From Exiguobacterium sp. s122 (GTDB taxonomy: Bacteria; Bacillota; Bacilli; Exiguobacteriales; Exiguobacteriaceae): a stretch of DNA of 64,000 nt. Of this stretch, positions 26,609-35,706 are shown piece by piece. The translations under genes and the position numbers were made by a program. Under the pieces are notes generated by a model. That model was given only the letters and a program-made list of their open reading frames with translations, was not told the origin of the DNA and did no database searches. The DNA is taken from NCBI RefSeq assembly GCF_018618475.1, contig NZ_JACSMD010000003.1, forward strand, positions 143,358 through 207,357, given 5' to 3'. Each line of letters begins with the position of its first letter. Position 1 is the stretch's first letter.

Positions 26609-27016
26609 ATGATTCCACAAGACCGAGTGAACGAACTTGTCCAAAAGGCGATTGCGGCCCGTACGCGCGCTTATACGCCTTATTCAAAATTCAATGTTGG
26701 CGCCGTCGTCATCGATGAGGCGGGGAAAGAGATTTCAGGTTGCAACGTCGAGAACGCCTCCTACGGATTGTCGATGTGCGCCGAACGGACGGCCATCTTC
26801 AAGGCCGTGTCAGAAGGCAGCAAGACGATTGAGACGGTTGTCGTCGTTGGCGACACCGACGGGCCAATCTCGCCGTGCGGCGCTTGCCGTCAAGTCATCG
26901 CTGAATTTGCAGGTGACGACTTCACGTTGATTTTAGCGAATATGGCGGGCGACACGAAAGTGATGACGAAAGAAGAAATGTTGCCGTATGGATTTTCACC
27001 AAGCGATTTAACATAA
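26609..27016 (+). CDS. cdd: cytidine deaminase
   Basis: Deaminates cytidine and deoxycytidine to uridine forms in pyrimidine salvage. The 135-residue protein has the Zn/catalytic CAE of MCAERTAIFKAV and PCGACRQVIAEF (zinc cysteines), plus FNVGAVV, GCNVENASYGLS, all as in Bacillus Cdd, a homotetramer. ATG 26609 follows GGAGG at good distance. The promoter region carries a cre-like element, so carbon catabolite repression is likely. Monocistronic with a strong terminator. Confidence 0.95.
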   Translation: MIPQDRVNELVQKAIAARTRAYTPYSKFNVGAVVIDEAGKEISGCNVENASYGLSMCAERTAIFKAVSEGSKTIETVVVVGDTDGPISPCGACRQVIAEFAGDDFTLILANMAGDTKVMTKEEMLPYGFSPSDLT

Positions 27017-27050
27017 AACCAACTGGGTGCCTGCACCCAGTTGGTTTTTT
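27016..27050. terminator. bidirectional intrinsic terminator
   Basis: AACCAACTGGGTG pairs with CACCCAGTTGGTT around CCTG, with A- and T-runs. Serves cdd and the convergent small gene. Confidence 0.9.
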
Positions 27051-27255
27051 ATCGACCATTGTACCGTTTTTCACTCGAAGAATCGTTCTTTGTCTTCCGC
27101 TTTTCTTTTTCTTCTTTCATCTCCTGGTTTAAGTCCTCGACCGGGATTGGATCGACCGTCTCCATACCTTCTTGATCGTATATGCTTTCTTTCTCCGTAT
27201 CGAGTGCATCAGGATTATCGAATGGCCGGTTAGATGATTGTTTGGATTTTTTCAT
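27049..27255 (-). CDS. hypothetical hydrophilic protein, 68 aa
   Basis: Very charged, no hydrophobic core: MKKSKQSSNRPFDNPDALDT followed by a Glu/Lys-rich stretch (LNQEMKEEKEKRKTKNDSSSEKR). Probably unstructured. ATG 27255 has AAGGAGG eight bases upstream; the ATG at 27261 is too near. Family not recognised; such short acidic-basic proteins occur around stress genes in Bacillales but no role can be given. Confidence 0.6.
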   Translation of the reverse strand: MKKSKQSSNRPFDNPDALDTEKESIYDQEGMETVDPIPVEDLNQEMKEEKEKRKTKNDSSSEKRYNGR

Positions 27256-27378
27256 CGTCATCGCCTCCTTCTGTTTTGTCCTATTCCACTTCTGGATTTC
27301 ATGTAAACGCTTCATGAAATGGTTTCAATTTGGGAGAAGGGTGGAATTATCCGTACATAGTGACTAAGGAGGGGTAGC

Positions 27379-27666
27379 ATGGATAAGAAAGTGTTGATGG
27401 GCATCGTCCTCGGCGTCGCCGGGGCCGCGCTCGTGGCGCCGAAAGTGGCAGCATTGTTGACGCAAGACCGAGAGGACGACACGTGGAGCAAGATGGACCG
27501 GATGGAGAGTGTCGACTCGGATAAGGACGAGGCCGAGGAAGGGCTCACCCAACTTGATTCGAGCCATCGGGCCGAGTGGCAAGCGAACGGCTTCCCGCAG
27601 ACCCACGCCGAGCGTGAACGTCTCATGAACGAGTCCGAAGATTCGTTCAAAGGGCAAGACATATAA
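27379..27666 (+). CDS. small membrane-anchored protein, 95 aa
   Basis: An N-terminal helix (VLMGIVLGVAGAALVAPKVAALL) then a soluble acidic domain rich in Glu, Asp and Arg with many short helices (RMESVDSDKDEAEEGLTQL). It looks like a signal-anchor protein with the rest inside or outside the cell. AAGGAGG lies well placed before ATG 27379. Family not recognised. Followed directly by a terminator shared with the sensor kinase. Confidence 0.65.
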   Translation: MDKKVLMGIVLGVAGAALVAPKVAALLTQDREDDTWSKMDRMESVDSDKDEAEEGLTQLDSSHRAEWQANGFPQTHAERERLMNESEDSFKGQDI

Positions 27667-27694
27667 AAAAGGCAGCCGCGGCTGCCTTTTTTAT
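27664..27694. terminator. bidirectional intrinsic terminator
   Basis: AAAAAAGGCAGCC and GGCTGCCTTTTTT around GC. Very symmetrical, so it works for the small plus-strand gene and for the convergent kinase gene. Confidence 0.9.
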
Positions 27695-29082
27695 ATGTCA
27701 AATTCGTCGTCTGGTAGCAGGGGGAGTCCGAGTGTAACCGTCGTCCCGTGACCGACTTCTGATGAGAAGTGAATGGACCCATCATGGCGTTCCATAATGT
27801 GTTTGGCGATGGCGAGCCCGAGCCCGGTGCCACCGTCTTCGCGAGTCCGGGACTTGTTGACACGATAAAAGCGTTCCGTCAACTTGTCGAGGTCTTCCCG
27901 TGGGATGCCGCGACCTTCGTCTTTAATCTCGGTAATCGCATAGCCTTCTTCGGAAAACGTCTTCACATGAATCGATTTGCCGGCCTCCGTATACCGTAGC
28001 GCATTATCGAGCAAGTTCCCGACGACTTGCTCAAGTCGGTCGTGATCCCCGAGGATGATGAGGTCAAAGTCGAGTTCGGTCTCGATGGAGACCCCTTTTG
28101 CCTGGGCGATCGGTTCGAACCGATATAGGACGTCCTCGAGCACTTGCGAGTAAACGACCGGCTCTTTCGTCATCGGATACGAGTCACGCTCCAGTTGGGC
28201 TAGATCGAGCAAATCGTTGACGAGCCGTTGCAACCGCTCCGTCTCGTTCTCGATGATGTCGTAGTATTGCGCTTTCGTCTTTTCATCGAGTGACGGGTCT
28301 TGCAGCATCTCCGTATAGCCGCGAATGTAAGATAACGGTGTCCGGAGCTCGTGACTGACGTTCGCTAAAAACTCTTTCCGTTGCTCTTCAACGAGCCCGA
28401 GTGATTCAGCCATCCGGTTAAGCGTTTCGGCAAGTTCCCCAATTTCGTCATCATAATAGATGGGAATCCGATGTGAAAAATCACCTTTGGCATACACTTG
28501 CGAGGCACGCTTCATCTGGATGAGTGGCTGAATGATTGTGTCGATGATTTGCGTTCCGAAGATGAGCAGATTGACGACCATGAGGATGAGTAAAAATGTG
28601 ATCATGAGCCGAATCGGTTGGAACGGCTCGCTGATTTTACTCAGCTCCATATAGAGGATGAGCGCATTGTCGAGCTCGCCATCACGGATGAGCGGAAAGG
28701 CCGACATGAGAATATCGACGTCCTCCGTCGGGTGTTTCCGTGTGACCGAGATGGCGTAACCGTCTTGCAGTCTAGCTAAGTCTTGTTCGCGTAAGAACGT
28801 CTTCCCTGAGCCAAGCCCGTCTTCTTTAACGGAAGAGAGGAACACTTTTGTCTCGGTCAGCTCGTTCGTGTAGGTCATACTGTCTGAGAACGCGTCAGAG
28901 AACCCGTCCGCCTTGTAGATGGTGACGAGTTTCTCTCCGCGGTTGATGAGCAGTTCTTCTTGCGTCTGGATATAGAACTTGTCGTACAAGTAAAACGTCA
29001 TGATGATGAACACGAACGCGGAGAAGAGGCTGGCCGTCCAAATGGTGATCCAAATCCGCTTCCGGATCGTGTATTGTTTCAT
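27691..29082 (-). CDS. sensor histidine kinase of a two-component system
   Basis: Membrane-bound kinase, 463 residues. Helix 1 about residues 10-33, an extracellular sensing region to about 155, helix 2 about 158-180, HAMP to about 232, HisKA with phosphorylated His244 in LANVSHELRTPL, and the ATPase domain with N box GNLLDNALRYTEAG, DEGRGIP and GTGLGLAIAKHIMERH. The signal is unknown. It overlaps the stop of the response regulator by four bases. Similar layout to ResE/PhoR-type kinases of Bacillus, but the sensor part does not let me name it. Confidence 0.9.
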   Translation of the reverse strand: MKQYTIRKRIWITIWTASLFSAFVFIIMTFYLYDKFYIQTQEELLINRGEKLVTIYKADGFSDAFSDSMTYTNELTETKVFLSSVKEDGLGSGKTFLREQDLARLQDGYAISVTRKHPTEDVDILMSAFPLIRDGELDNALILYMELSKISEPFQPIRLMITFLLILMVVNLLIFGTQIIDTIIQPLIQMKRASQVYAKGDFSHRIPIYYDDEIGELAETLNRMAESLGLVEEQRKEFLANVSHELRTPLSYIRGYTEMLQDPSLDEKTKAQYYDIIENETERLQRLVNDLLDLAQLERDSYPMTKEPVVYSQVLEDVLYRFEPIAQAKGVSIETELDFDLIILGDHDRLEQVVGNLLDNALRYTEAGKSIHVKTFSEEGYAITEIKDEGRGIPREDLDKLTERFYRVNKSRTREDGGTGLGLAIAKHIMERHDGSIHFSSEVGHGTTVTLGLPLLPDDEFDI

Positions 29083-29768
29083 ACGTTCGCCTCGAACTTA
29101 TAGCCGATCCCCCAGACCGTTTGAATGTAACCGCCGGCTTCACCGAGTTTCAGGCGGAGCGTTTTAATGTGCGTGTCGACCGTACGGAGATTCCCGTGAT
29201 ACTCGGTGCCCCAAATCTGGTCGAGCAACTGTTCACGAGAGAACACTTTCTCTTCGTTCGTGATGAACAAGTAGAGGAGGTCAAATTCTTTTCGCGTCAA
29301 GTTGACGGTTTTTCCTTTTACGCTGACCGCACGTCCTTCGATATCGATGGATAAAACACCGACATCGAACGTCGCTTCTTGTTCTTTCGAGAAGTTGTGC
29401 GTCCGACGAAGCGTCGCTTCGATTCGGGCGAGTAGTTCTCGCGGACTGAACGGCTTCGTGATATAGTCATCCGCTCCGATTTTCAATCCATGGATGCGGT
29501 CGAGCTCCTCGGAACGGGCCGTGAGCAAGATGATCGGCACGTTCGAGAATTCACGGATGCGCATGCAGGCCGTGAGTCCATCGAGTTCAGGCATCATGAC
29601 ATCGAGCAAGACGAGGTGGAACGATTGTGCTTTCAACAGTTCAATTGCTTCAAGCCCGTTCGTCGCCGTGATGGTCTCATATCCTTCTTTTTCTAGGTTC
29701 GAGACGAGCAAATCGCGCATTTGTTCTTCGTCATCTGTCACTAAAATTCGAAACGTTGGTTCTGACAT
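29079..29768 (-). CDS. OmpR/PhoB-family response regulator
   Basis: Receiver with acidic pair Asp12/Asp13 (VTDDEEQM), phosphorylated Asp56 in LLDVMMPELDG, switch region LLTARSEE and Lys in TKPFSPRELLARIEA, then a winged-helix DNA-binding domain (LTRKEFDLLYLFITNEEKVFSREQLLDQIWG, VDTHIKTLRLKLGE). The 229-residue length is standard. AAGGAGAATG precedes the ATG. It lies ahead of the kinase gene in one operon with a four-base overlap. Target genes cannot be told. Confidence 0.92.
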   Translation of the reverse strand: MSEPTFRILVTDDEEQMRDLLVSNLEKEGYETITATNGLEAIELLKAQSFHLVLLDVMMPELDGLTACMRIREFSNVPIILLTARSEELDRIHGLKIGADDYITKPFSPRELLARIEATLRRTHNFSKEQEATFDVGVLSIDIEGRAVSVKGKTVNLTRKEFDLLYLFITNEEKVFSREQLLDQIWGTEYHGNLRTVDTHIKTLRLKLGEAGGYIQTVWGIGYKFEANV

Positions 29769-29905
29769 GGTTCATTCTCCTTTACAAAACAGTTAACGGG
29801 GCGTGTGACAATTCCCCCATACTTCTATCATACCTATCTCTCCGAATTAGAACAGAAATATTCATTGCCGTAAAGTTGTCCCCATGCAATCCACACAAAA
29901 ACGCC

Positions 29906-29939
29906 ACAAAAAAGCCAATTCTTTGTCAGAATTGGCTTA
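29906..29939 (-). terminator. intrinsic terminator after the GNAT gene
   Basis: Minus strand AGCCAATTCT pairs with AGAATTGGCT around GACAA, then TTTTTT. It overlaps the TAA of the GNAT gene. Confidence 0.9.
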
Positions 29940-30503
29940 GGCTTCGAGTTGTGCCTCGTAGGCAATCTCGAATTCTGGAGCGTGGAGCGAGTGCAAGTAG
30001 AGCTGGAAGCTCGACTTGGATACTTCATATAATACGTACTCGACATCCCCTTGATTGATTTCAGCAAGCAGTTCCGAACGAACCTCATTGGCACAAAAAG
30101 CGTACGGCAACTTTTCAGCCGCGGCGATCGAGCGCTCATTTGATTTTCGGATTTTTAAAAAGACACTTTCGATGTCAAGCTCGAAGAATAGTTCTGAGAA
30201 GAACGCCTCTTTCGCGACTTGATTGTAACCTTTCCCGTGATACGGTTTGCCAAGCCACGTACCGAGGAACCCATAGCCGGATTCCACATCGAACAAGCTG
30301 ATCGTCCCAATCGGGGTCCCGAACTCGTTCGTGATGGTGCGTGAGATGATGTTTCCTTGCTCTTCTAGCTCGATGACTTGCTTCGTGCTAAATAAAAACT
30401 CGTCAAAATGGACCGTCTTTTGACGGACATACGGAAAGACATCTGGGTGTTGCATCAGTTCGAACAACTCCGCGCAGTCGGTGAGCTCACGAAATTTGAG
30501 CAC
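29937..30503 (-). CDS. GNAT-family acetyltransferase
   Basis: A 188-residue N-acetyltransferase: FRELTDCAELFELMQHPDV at the start, TISLFDVESGYGFLGTWLG, the acetyl-CoA loop KPYHGKGYNQVAKEAF and KSNERSIAAAEKL. This pattern resembles the RimJ/RimL-type group that modify protein N-termini or small molecules; the acceptor is unknown. AGGAGGAGGAATG precedes the ATG region. Single gene with its own terminator. The C-terminal half has an added basic part that is not conserved as far as I know. Confidence 0.8.
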   Translation of the reverse strand: MLKFRELTDCAELFELMQHPDVFPYVRQKTVHFDEFLFSTKQVIELEEQGNIISRTITNEFGTPIGTISLFDVESGYGFLGTWLGKPYHGKGYNQVAKEAFFSELFFELDIESVFLKIRKSNERSIAAAEKLPYAFCANEVRSELLAEINQGDVEYVLYEVSKSSFQLYLHSLHAPEFEIAYEAQLEA

Positions 30504-30681
30504 CTTTACATTCCTCCTCCTATTTCAGACCGCTGAAGAATAGTCGTAACGAAAGCATACTTCTGGCTTCGCTGTTCGAACCGCCTTGGTTGCTTTTTTG
30601 AAGTTACAAGATAATTTTATATAGAATTTTTAAAAAAGCAAGTAAATTATGCGTAAAAACGGTTATGAAAAATAATGAAAA

Positions 30682-31836
30682 TTAGTCCATCTCATGATGT
30701 GTCTTGGCGCGTTCTGTCGCATAGACGATTTGGCCGTTTACAATCGTCATAATCGGCTTCGACATATAGTCGAGTGGGAAGTGGCTCCACAAGACGAGGT
30801 CGGCATCTTTCCCGACTTCGAGCGAGCCGATGCGGTCATCTACCCCGAGCGATTCGGCGGGGTGAATCGTGATGGCACGGAGTGCGACATCGACCGGCAA
30901 TCCTTCACGCGCGGCAAGGCCAGCGCAAAGATTCAAGTATTGGACCGGTGTATACGGATGGTCCGTCGTGATGGAGACGATCATTCCGTGTTCATGTAAG
31001 ATCCGATACGTCTCCCACGTTTTGTTTTGCAACTCGATTTTCGATTTACGTGTGAACGTCGGACCGACAGTGACGTGCTTTACCCCGAGTTCCTGTAACT
31101 TTTCGGCAACGAGATGGCCTTCTGTACAATGCTCGATACGATAGTCAAGGTCGAACTCTTTAGCAAAGCGAACCACAGAGAGGATGTCATCGGCGCGGTG
31201 GGCGTGGACCCGAACCGGCATCTTTCGGTCGAGGGCGAGTTGGATCATTTGGCTCCCGAACGTGCCAATCGTCTTTGTCGAGTCGACGGTCCGGAACGCT
31301 TCGCGGAGAAGTCCCATGATTCCCATCCTCGTCAAATCTCCCGTTTTCCCCATACTGTGGATGCGCTTCGGGTTTTCGCCGAGCGCCATCTTGAGGCCGG
31401 CGTATTGCCTGAGAATCATGTCTTCGATGAAACGACCGTGTGTCTTGATGACGCTCGTCACGCCACCGATTACGTTCATACTGCCTGGCATGACTTGTAC
31501 GGCGGTCACACCGGCCATGAGGGCTTCTTCGAAACCTTCGTCAAGCGGATAGACGCCGTCAATCGCGCGAGCATGCGGTGTCATGGCTTCGACCGTCTCG
31601 TTCGCATCGTTTCCGACAGAGCCGGTTCCTTCATCGTATAAACCGAGGTGTGTGTGGGCATCGATGAAGCCAGGGAACAAGAAATTCCCTTCAGCCTCGA
31701 TGACCGTCTCCCCTTCGAGCGGGTCGAGTAGGTCGGCCAATTCGACGATTTTACCGTCCTTGACACGTAAATCTCCGTAAAAATGGGGGGAGGTAATCGG
31801 GTAAATATGGGCGTTACGAATCAATAAGTTGCTCAC
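30682..31836 (-). CDS. amidohydrolase family protein
   Basis: Metal-dependent hydrolase of the urease/dihydroorotase superfamily, 384 residues. The binding motif PGFIDAHTHLGL is at about residue 58, further His in VRVHAHRADD and YRIEHCTEGH, catalytic Asp in ITTDHPYTPV, and the terminal beta-sandwich block GSLEVGKDADLVLWS. Resembles imidazolonepropionase-like and other deacetylase-type members with unknown substrate. GTG start with AGGAGG upstream, spacing a bit long. Stands 16 bases downstream of yfhF, so probably in one unit with it. Confidence 0.82.
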   Translation of the reverse strand: MSNLLIRNAHIYPITSPHFYGDLRVKDGKIVELADLLDPLEGETVIEAEGNFLFPGFIDAHTHLGLYDEGTGSVGNDANETVEAMTPHARAIDGVYPLDEGFEEALMAGVTAVQVMPGSMNVIGGVTSVIKTHGRFIEDMILRQYAGLKMALGENPKRIHSMGKTGDLTRMGIMGLLREAFRTVDSTKTIGTFGSQMIQLALDRKMPVRVHAHRADDILSVVRFAKEFDLDYRIEHCTEGHLVAEKLQELGVKHVTVGPTFTRKSKIELQNKTWETYRILHEHGMIVSITTDHPYTPVQYLNLCAGLAAREGLPVDVALRAITIHPAESLGVDDRIGSLEVGKDADLVLWSHFPLDYMSKPIMTIVNGQIVYATERAKTHHEMD

Positions 31837-31852
31837 GTAATGTAAATCCTCC

Positions 31853-32761
31853 TCAAGTTAAATGTAGCAGTTGTTTTAATGCAGGCTCCAGTGTCTCATA
31901 GCGGAATTTGAACTGATGATTGAGTGCTTTTGTCGGGACGACTTTCGCGCCTTCGAGGACGATGACGCTCTTCTCGCCGAGTGCGAGCTTCAAGAGCGGC
32001 GCCGGGGCAGGAATCCAGTGCGGGCGATGCATGACGCGGGCGACGGTTCGACCGAACTCGTCCATCGTGACCGGCGTTGGGGCCGTCCCGTTGACAGGAC
32101 CTTCAATCGTCGGCGTTTCGATGACATGGACGAACAAGCGAACGAGGTCGTCAAGATGAATCCAAGGGACCCACTGTTTCCCGGAGCCGATTTTTCCACC
32201 GACACCGAACGTGTAGGGCAGCTTCATGAGTGGAAACGCGCCGCCGTCATTCGACAGGACGACGCCGGTTCGCATATAAGCAAGGCGAATTCCCATCTCT
32301 TTAATCGGATCGGCTTCTTTTTCCCAAAGGACGCACACGTTGCCTAAGAAGTTCGTACGGTCTGGGAGCGGAGTGGATTCGGAGTAGGTAATGGTCCGGT
32401 CTTCCCCATAAATCCCGATAGCCGAACCACTGATGACGACACTCGGCTTTTGTTTCATGTTTTTAATGATCCGGACGAGCTCTCTCGTCCCATCGAGTCG
32501 ACTTTGTAGGATGGCTTGTTTTTGTTTGTGGGTCCAACGCCCATCATTGATTGAGGCGCCGGCTAAGTGGATGAACGCATCGACGTCTTGAAGCGCCGTT
32601 TCCGGGTGGCTGTCTGGGGTCATCCATTCCACGAAGGAGATGCCTCGTTGCCGTGGCCGCGGATTGCGCGTCAAGACGATGACTTGATGGCCGGCTTCAG
32701 CAAGGGCGCGGACGAGCGGACGACCGATGAGCCCGGTTCCGCCAGTAATTGCAATTTTCAT
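31853..32761 (-). CDS. yfhF: TIGR01777-family NAD(P)-dependent epimerase (YfhF)
   Basis: Short-chain-like sugar-nucleotide epimerase relative, 302 residues, with N-terminal Rossmann glycines (MKIAITGGTGLIGRPLVRAL) and FIHLAGASINDGRWT, SGSAIGIYG, PWIHLDDLVRLFVHV and the C-terminal DUF1731 block GEKSVIVLEGAKVVPTKAL. Function of the family is not known; it has roles in chloroplast division-like and cell envelope contexts. GGAGGG precedes the ATG. It is divergent from recX as in Bacillus. Confidence 0.88.
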   Translation of the reverse strand: MKIAITGGTGLIGRPLVRALAEAGHQVIVLTRNPRPRQRGISFVEWMTPDSHPETALQDVDAFIHLAGASINDGRWTHKQKQAILQSRLDGTRELVRIIKNMKQKPSVVISGSAIGIYGEDRTITYSESTPLPDRTNFLGNVCVLWEKEADPIKEMGIRLAYMRTGVVLSNDGGAFPLMKLPYTFGVGGKIGSGKQWVPWIHLDDLVRLFVHVIETPTIEGPVNGTAPTPVTMDEFGRTVARVMHRPHWIPAPAPLLKLALGEKSVIVLEGAKVVPTKALNHQFKFRYETLEPALKQLLHLT

Positions 32762-32920
32762 AAAGTGTCCCTCCAGTATATTGAAGCGATTTCAAAACGG
32801 GTATGAGTTCCATAAAGAAAGCGGACCGTTCCTATTGTGAATACCCTTTCTTCTAACTTATCAAAAATCCTTCTTGAGCGGGGAACGTGATATGTTAGAA
32901 CTAGGAAAAGGAGGGTTTTT

Positions 32921-33733
32921 GTGAAAATTGCCAAGTTTACGACGCAACAGAAAAACAAAGACCGGCTAAACGTCTTCGTCGAGAAAGACGGCAAAGAAGA
33001 GTTCGCTTTCGCCATCGATGTCGACGTCTTTATTAAATATGGATTGACGCGAGGGATGGAGCTTGAAGACGACTTCGTCCGAGACGTACTCGAAGCCGAA
33101 GAAGAGCAAAAGGCGTACAAAGCAGCCGTCAACTATTTGTCATACCGAATGCGCGCCGTCCGAGAGGTGCATGACTATTTGATAAAGAAAGAAGTGAGTG
33201 AACCGGTCATTAAACGGGTCACGGAGCGTCTCATTGAACAACGTTATTTGAATGATGCCGAGTTCGCCAAAGCGTACGTTCAAACAAAGTTTAATACAAG
33301 CCCGAGCGGACCTGTGAAAATCAAACGAGAGCTCGCACAGTTCCATATCGCACCCACAATCATTGAAGACGTGATCGCTACAATCACGCATGAGGATCAA
33401 CTCGAAAAAGCCGGAAAGTTTGTAAAAAGGAAACAAATGGAAACGAATCGACGTTCCGCCACAGAAGTGCAACAAAGAATTCAACAAACCCTGATGCAAA
33501 GGGGTTTCACGTTTGATATTATTTCAGAGGCGATTCATACGTTTTGGGAAAACGAGGATGAGGACGTCGAGCTTGCGGCCTGTCTGACACAAGCCGAAAA
33601 GTTGAATCGAAAGTATAGCGGGTATGATGCATTCGAACGGAAACAGCGTATGAAGATGCAGCTTCGGCGCAAAGGGTTTCCGTATGATGTCATCGAGCGC
33701 GCGTTAGAGCGGCTCGTTGAAGAACAATCGTAG
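32921..33733 (+). CDS. recX: recombination regulator RecX
   Basis: Modulates RecA filaments. The 270-residue protein is made of three-helix repeats: KAAVNYLSYRMRAVREVHDYLIKK, LIEQRYLNDAEFAKAYVQTKF, GPVKIKRELAQFHIAPTIIEDVI and later copies (MKMQLRRKGFPYDVIERALERL). It is the long form found in Bacillales (the enteric protein is about 166 residues). GTG 32921 follows GGAGGG with eight bases. Position next to yfhF agrees with Bacillus yfhF-recX (yfhG). Confidence 0.93.
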   Translation: MKIAKFTTQQKNKDRLNVFVEKDGKEEFAFAIDVDVFIKYGLTRGMELEDDFVRDVLEAEEEQKAYKAAVNYLSYRMRAVREVHDYLIKKEVSEPVIKRVTERLIEQRYLNDAEFAKAYVQTKFNTSPSGPVKIKRELAQFHIAPTIIEDVIATITHEDQLEKAGKFVKRKQMETNRRSATEVQQRIQQTLMQRGFTFDIISEAIHTFWENEDEDVELAACLTQAEKLNRKYSGYDAFERKQRMKMQLRRKGFPYDVIERALERLVEEQS

Positions 33734-33784
33734 TGGGACATCGGTTTACGGTATAGGGGAAAAAACTGAAAAGGTGGGTCTACA

Positions 33785-35425
33785 TTGACGATTTTCGAAT
33801 GGATTACAGCACTGATGCCGATTGTATCGGTGCTTATCTTACTGGTCATTATGCGTTTGCCGGCATCGGTTGCGATGCCATTATCACTCGTCTTAACTGC
33901 CATTCTCGCGTTCTTCGTATGGCAACTCGACGCTACACAAATCACGGCGGCCGTCCTGCAAGGGCTCGTCATCGCCATTACAGCGGCTTGGATCGTGTAC
34001 GGTGCGATTGGAATGATGAACACGATGAGAGAAGGGGGCGGTATGAACGCCATCCGCTCCGGGTTCGTCACGATTACACCGGATCCACGGATTCAAGTGC
34101 TCATCGTCGGCTGGTTGTTCGTTTCCTTCATCGAAGGTGCCTCAGGATTCGGGACACCGGCTACAGTCGCGGCCCCGCTTCTAATTGCACTAGGCTTCCC
34201 ACCGATTGCGGCTGTCGTCATCGCACTGTCGGCCGACGTTTCCGCCGTCACGTTCGGCGCGGTTGGGACTCCTGCATTAATCGGAATCGGGAACGGTCTT
34301 TCGCTCGACGTGAGTCAACCGGAGTCCATTGAATTTTTGACGAGTGTCGTCCTGCAGACGGTCCTCATCGATATGGTCGTAGGTCTCTTTATCCCATTCA
34401 TTTTGATTTTAATGTTGACTCGATTCTTCAGTAAAGAAAAGTCGGTCAAGCCAGCGTTTGATGTATTACCGATCGCACTTGTCGCTGCCCTCGTCTACAG
34501 TATCCCGGCGTACTTGTGGACGCTCGTCCTCGGATTCGAGTTCGGTGGTATGCTCGGCGGTTTGACGGGTCTCGTCATCTTAGTCACGATGGCGAAGAAA
34601 GGTATTTTGATGCCGAAACGCGTCTGGACGTTTGACGGGTACGCCGATGAACTCGGCGAACCGGTTGAACAACCGACTGTGAAAACAGGAAAGCGCGAAC
34701 TTCCCCAGTGGAAAGCATGGGCACCTTACTTGATCTTGACGGTTTTCCTCATCTTGACACGGACTGTCCCGTTCTTGAATGAACTGACGCGAAGTATTCG
34801 CATTAATTTGCCAGACATTCTAGGGGTCGCCGGAATTTCGACCTCGTGGGAACCGTTCTACTCGCCAGGGTTCATGTTTATTTTGACGATCATCACGACG
34901 TTCTTCTTACACAACATGAGTTGGTCGCAAGTGACGTCGGTGTTTAAATCGACGACACTCGGTATCGGCGGGACACTGATCACGCTCGCGGCTTCTGTTC
35001 CGATGGTCCGGATTTTCATCCATTCAGAGAACGGCGGGGCGGGACTAGGTTCCATGCCGGTCGAACTCGCCTCGGCAGCGGCCGAAGCGTTCGGTGGCAT
35101 TTGGCCAATCGTCGCGCCGTGGATTGGGGCGCTCGGATCGTTCGTATCCGGATCGGCCACATTCTCGAACATGATGTTCTCGAGCTTGACGACGAGTGTC
35201 GCCGAATCGGTCGGCATGAGTGAGACGCTCGCCTTGTCGATGCAAATGGCCGGCGCGAACGCCGGGAACATGATTTGTGTCTTGAACGTCGTCGCCGTCG
35301 CCTCTGTTGCCGGCCTACTTGGTAAAGAAGGGACGATTATCCGCTATACGCTCATGCCGATGATTTATTATGTCGTGGCGACGGGGATTGTCGGTGTGAT
35401 TTTAGCGACATTCTTCATCAACTAA
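33785..35425 (+). CDS. lctP: L-lactate permease (LctP family)
   Basis: Proton-coupled uptake or release of L-lactate (and glycolate), 546 residues with about 13 helices. The family block [41 protein letters not shown] and [19 protein letters not shown] near the C-terminus are clear. TTG start with AAAGGTGG seven bases upstream. Stands alone: upstream recX lies 51 bases away without visible terminator, downstream no hairpin is seen before the promoter of the bmr leader. Confidence 0.93.
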   Translation: MTIFEWITALMPIVSVLILLVIMRLPASVAMPLSLVLTAILAFFVWQLDATQITAAVLQGLVIAITAAWIVYGAIGMMNTMREGGGMNAIRSGFVTITPDPRIQVLIVGWLFVSFIEGASGFGTPATVAAPLLIALGFPPIAAVVIALSADVSAVTFGAVGTPALIGIGNGLSLDVSQPESIEFLTSVVLQTVLIDMVVGLFIPFILILMLTRFFSKEKSVKPAFDVLPIALVAALVYSIPAYLWTLVLGFEFGGMLGGLTGLVILVTMAKKGILMPKRVWTFDGYADELGEPVEQPTVKTGKRELPQWKAWAPYLILTVFLILTRTVPFLNELTRSIRINLPDILGVAGISTSWEPFYSPGFMFILTIITTFFLHNMSWSQVTSVFKSTTLGIGGTLITLAASVPMVRIFIHSENGGAGLGSMPVELASAAAEAFGGIWPIVAPWIGALGSFVSGSATFSNMMFSSLTTSVAESVGMSETLALSMQMAGANAGNMICVLNVVAVASVAGLLGKEGTIIRYTLMPMIYYVVATGIVGVILATFFIN

Positions 35426-35455
35426 AATAAATTACAATTTCTTTACAAAATCATA

Positions 35456-35485
35456 TTGACAATTTTCAGAACAGTCTGCTAAGGT
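35456..35485 (+). promoter_or_regulatory. sigma-A promoter of the leader-bmrCD-rtcB unit
   Basis: TTGACA at 35456-35461, 18-base spacer ending in an extended -10 TG, and TAAGGT at 35480-35485. Transcription would start at about 35492, 33 bases before the leader-peptide start codon. Confidence 0.6.
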
Positions 35486-35524
35486 TTTAGTAGATTTTCA
35501 AACTATGAAACGAGAGGAGCCAGC

Positions 35525-35596
35525 ATGATGAAGTTCATCACAACACTACAACACACACACACAACATCATATGGCTACTCGTATTTGACTGCTTAA
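35525..35596 (+). CDS. leader peptide of the bmrCD attenuator, 23 aa
   Basis: ATG at 35525 (or 35528) with AGAGGAG five to eight bases upstream gives MMKFITTLQHTHTTSYGYSY then LTA and TAA. It is rich in Thr, His and Tyr, with a CA-repeat coding part (35550-35563). It sits between a promoter and a terminator, all upstream of the multidrug ABC genes. In Bacillus subtilis the homologous bmrCD operon is controlled by translation of a leader peptide gene (bmrB) coupled to attenuation, so the same job is likely here although the peptide sequence is different. No other function is apparent. Confidence 0.75.
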   Translation: MMKFITTLQHTHTTSYGYSYLTA

Positions 35597-35605
35597 ACGG
35601 GCAGC

Positions 35606-35690
35606 TGGATAGGGGTAGTGTCCTTTCCCTGACCATGCAAAAGACTGAAGACTGTCAAGCGCACTTCATCCGATTGGTTGCACAATCAGG
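35606..35690 (+). promoter_or_regulatory. alternative RNA folds (antiterminator region) of the bmrCD leader
   Basis: Two exclusive structures can be drawn. Hairpin A: GGATAGGG (35607-35614) with TCCTTTCC (35621-35628), or AGGG with CCCT (35627-35630). Antiterminator: CCTGA (35628-35632) with TCAGG (35686-35690) and TGCAA (35636-35640) with TTGCA (35678-35682), around a 3x3 internal loop. The antiterminator uses the 3' arm of the terminator, so both cannot form together. Hairpin A overlaps the antiterminator 5' arm. Paired by eye only; no energies computed. Confidence 0.55.
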
Positions 35691-35706
35691 TGACGTGCGC
35701 TTTTTT
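35657..35706 (+). terminator. strong attenuator terminator before bmrC
   Basis: AAGCGCAC (35657-35664) with GTGCGCTT (35695-35702), continued by TCATCCGATTG (35666-35676) with CAATCAGGTGA (35683-35693) with one mismatch, loop GTTGCA, followed by six T and then TG. The stem is 19 positions long. It stands 36 bases before the bmrC start. Confidence 0.85.

Noticed and set aside
30504..30681. Riboswitch or T-box before the GNAT gene
   Set aside because: The 178-base gap has an AT-rich promoter-like stretch but no recognisable aptamer core or T-box sequence.
33535..34071. 178-codon frame antisense to recX and lctP
   Set aside because: Overlaps the ends of two well supported genes; no start signal.
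35546..35566. CA repeat as a microsatellite or phase-variation tract
   Set aside because: Only about six units and inside a leader frame; a change would shift the leader, but there is no sign of slippage and the repeat is interrupted.
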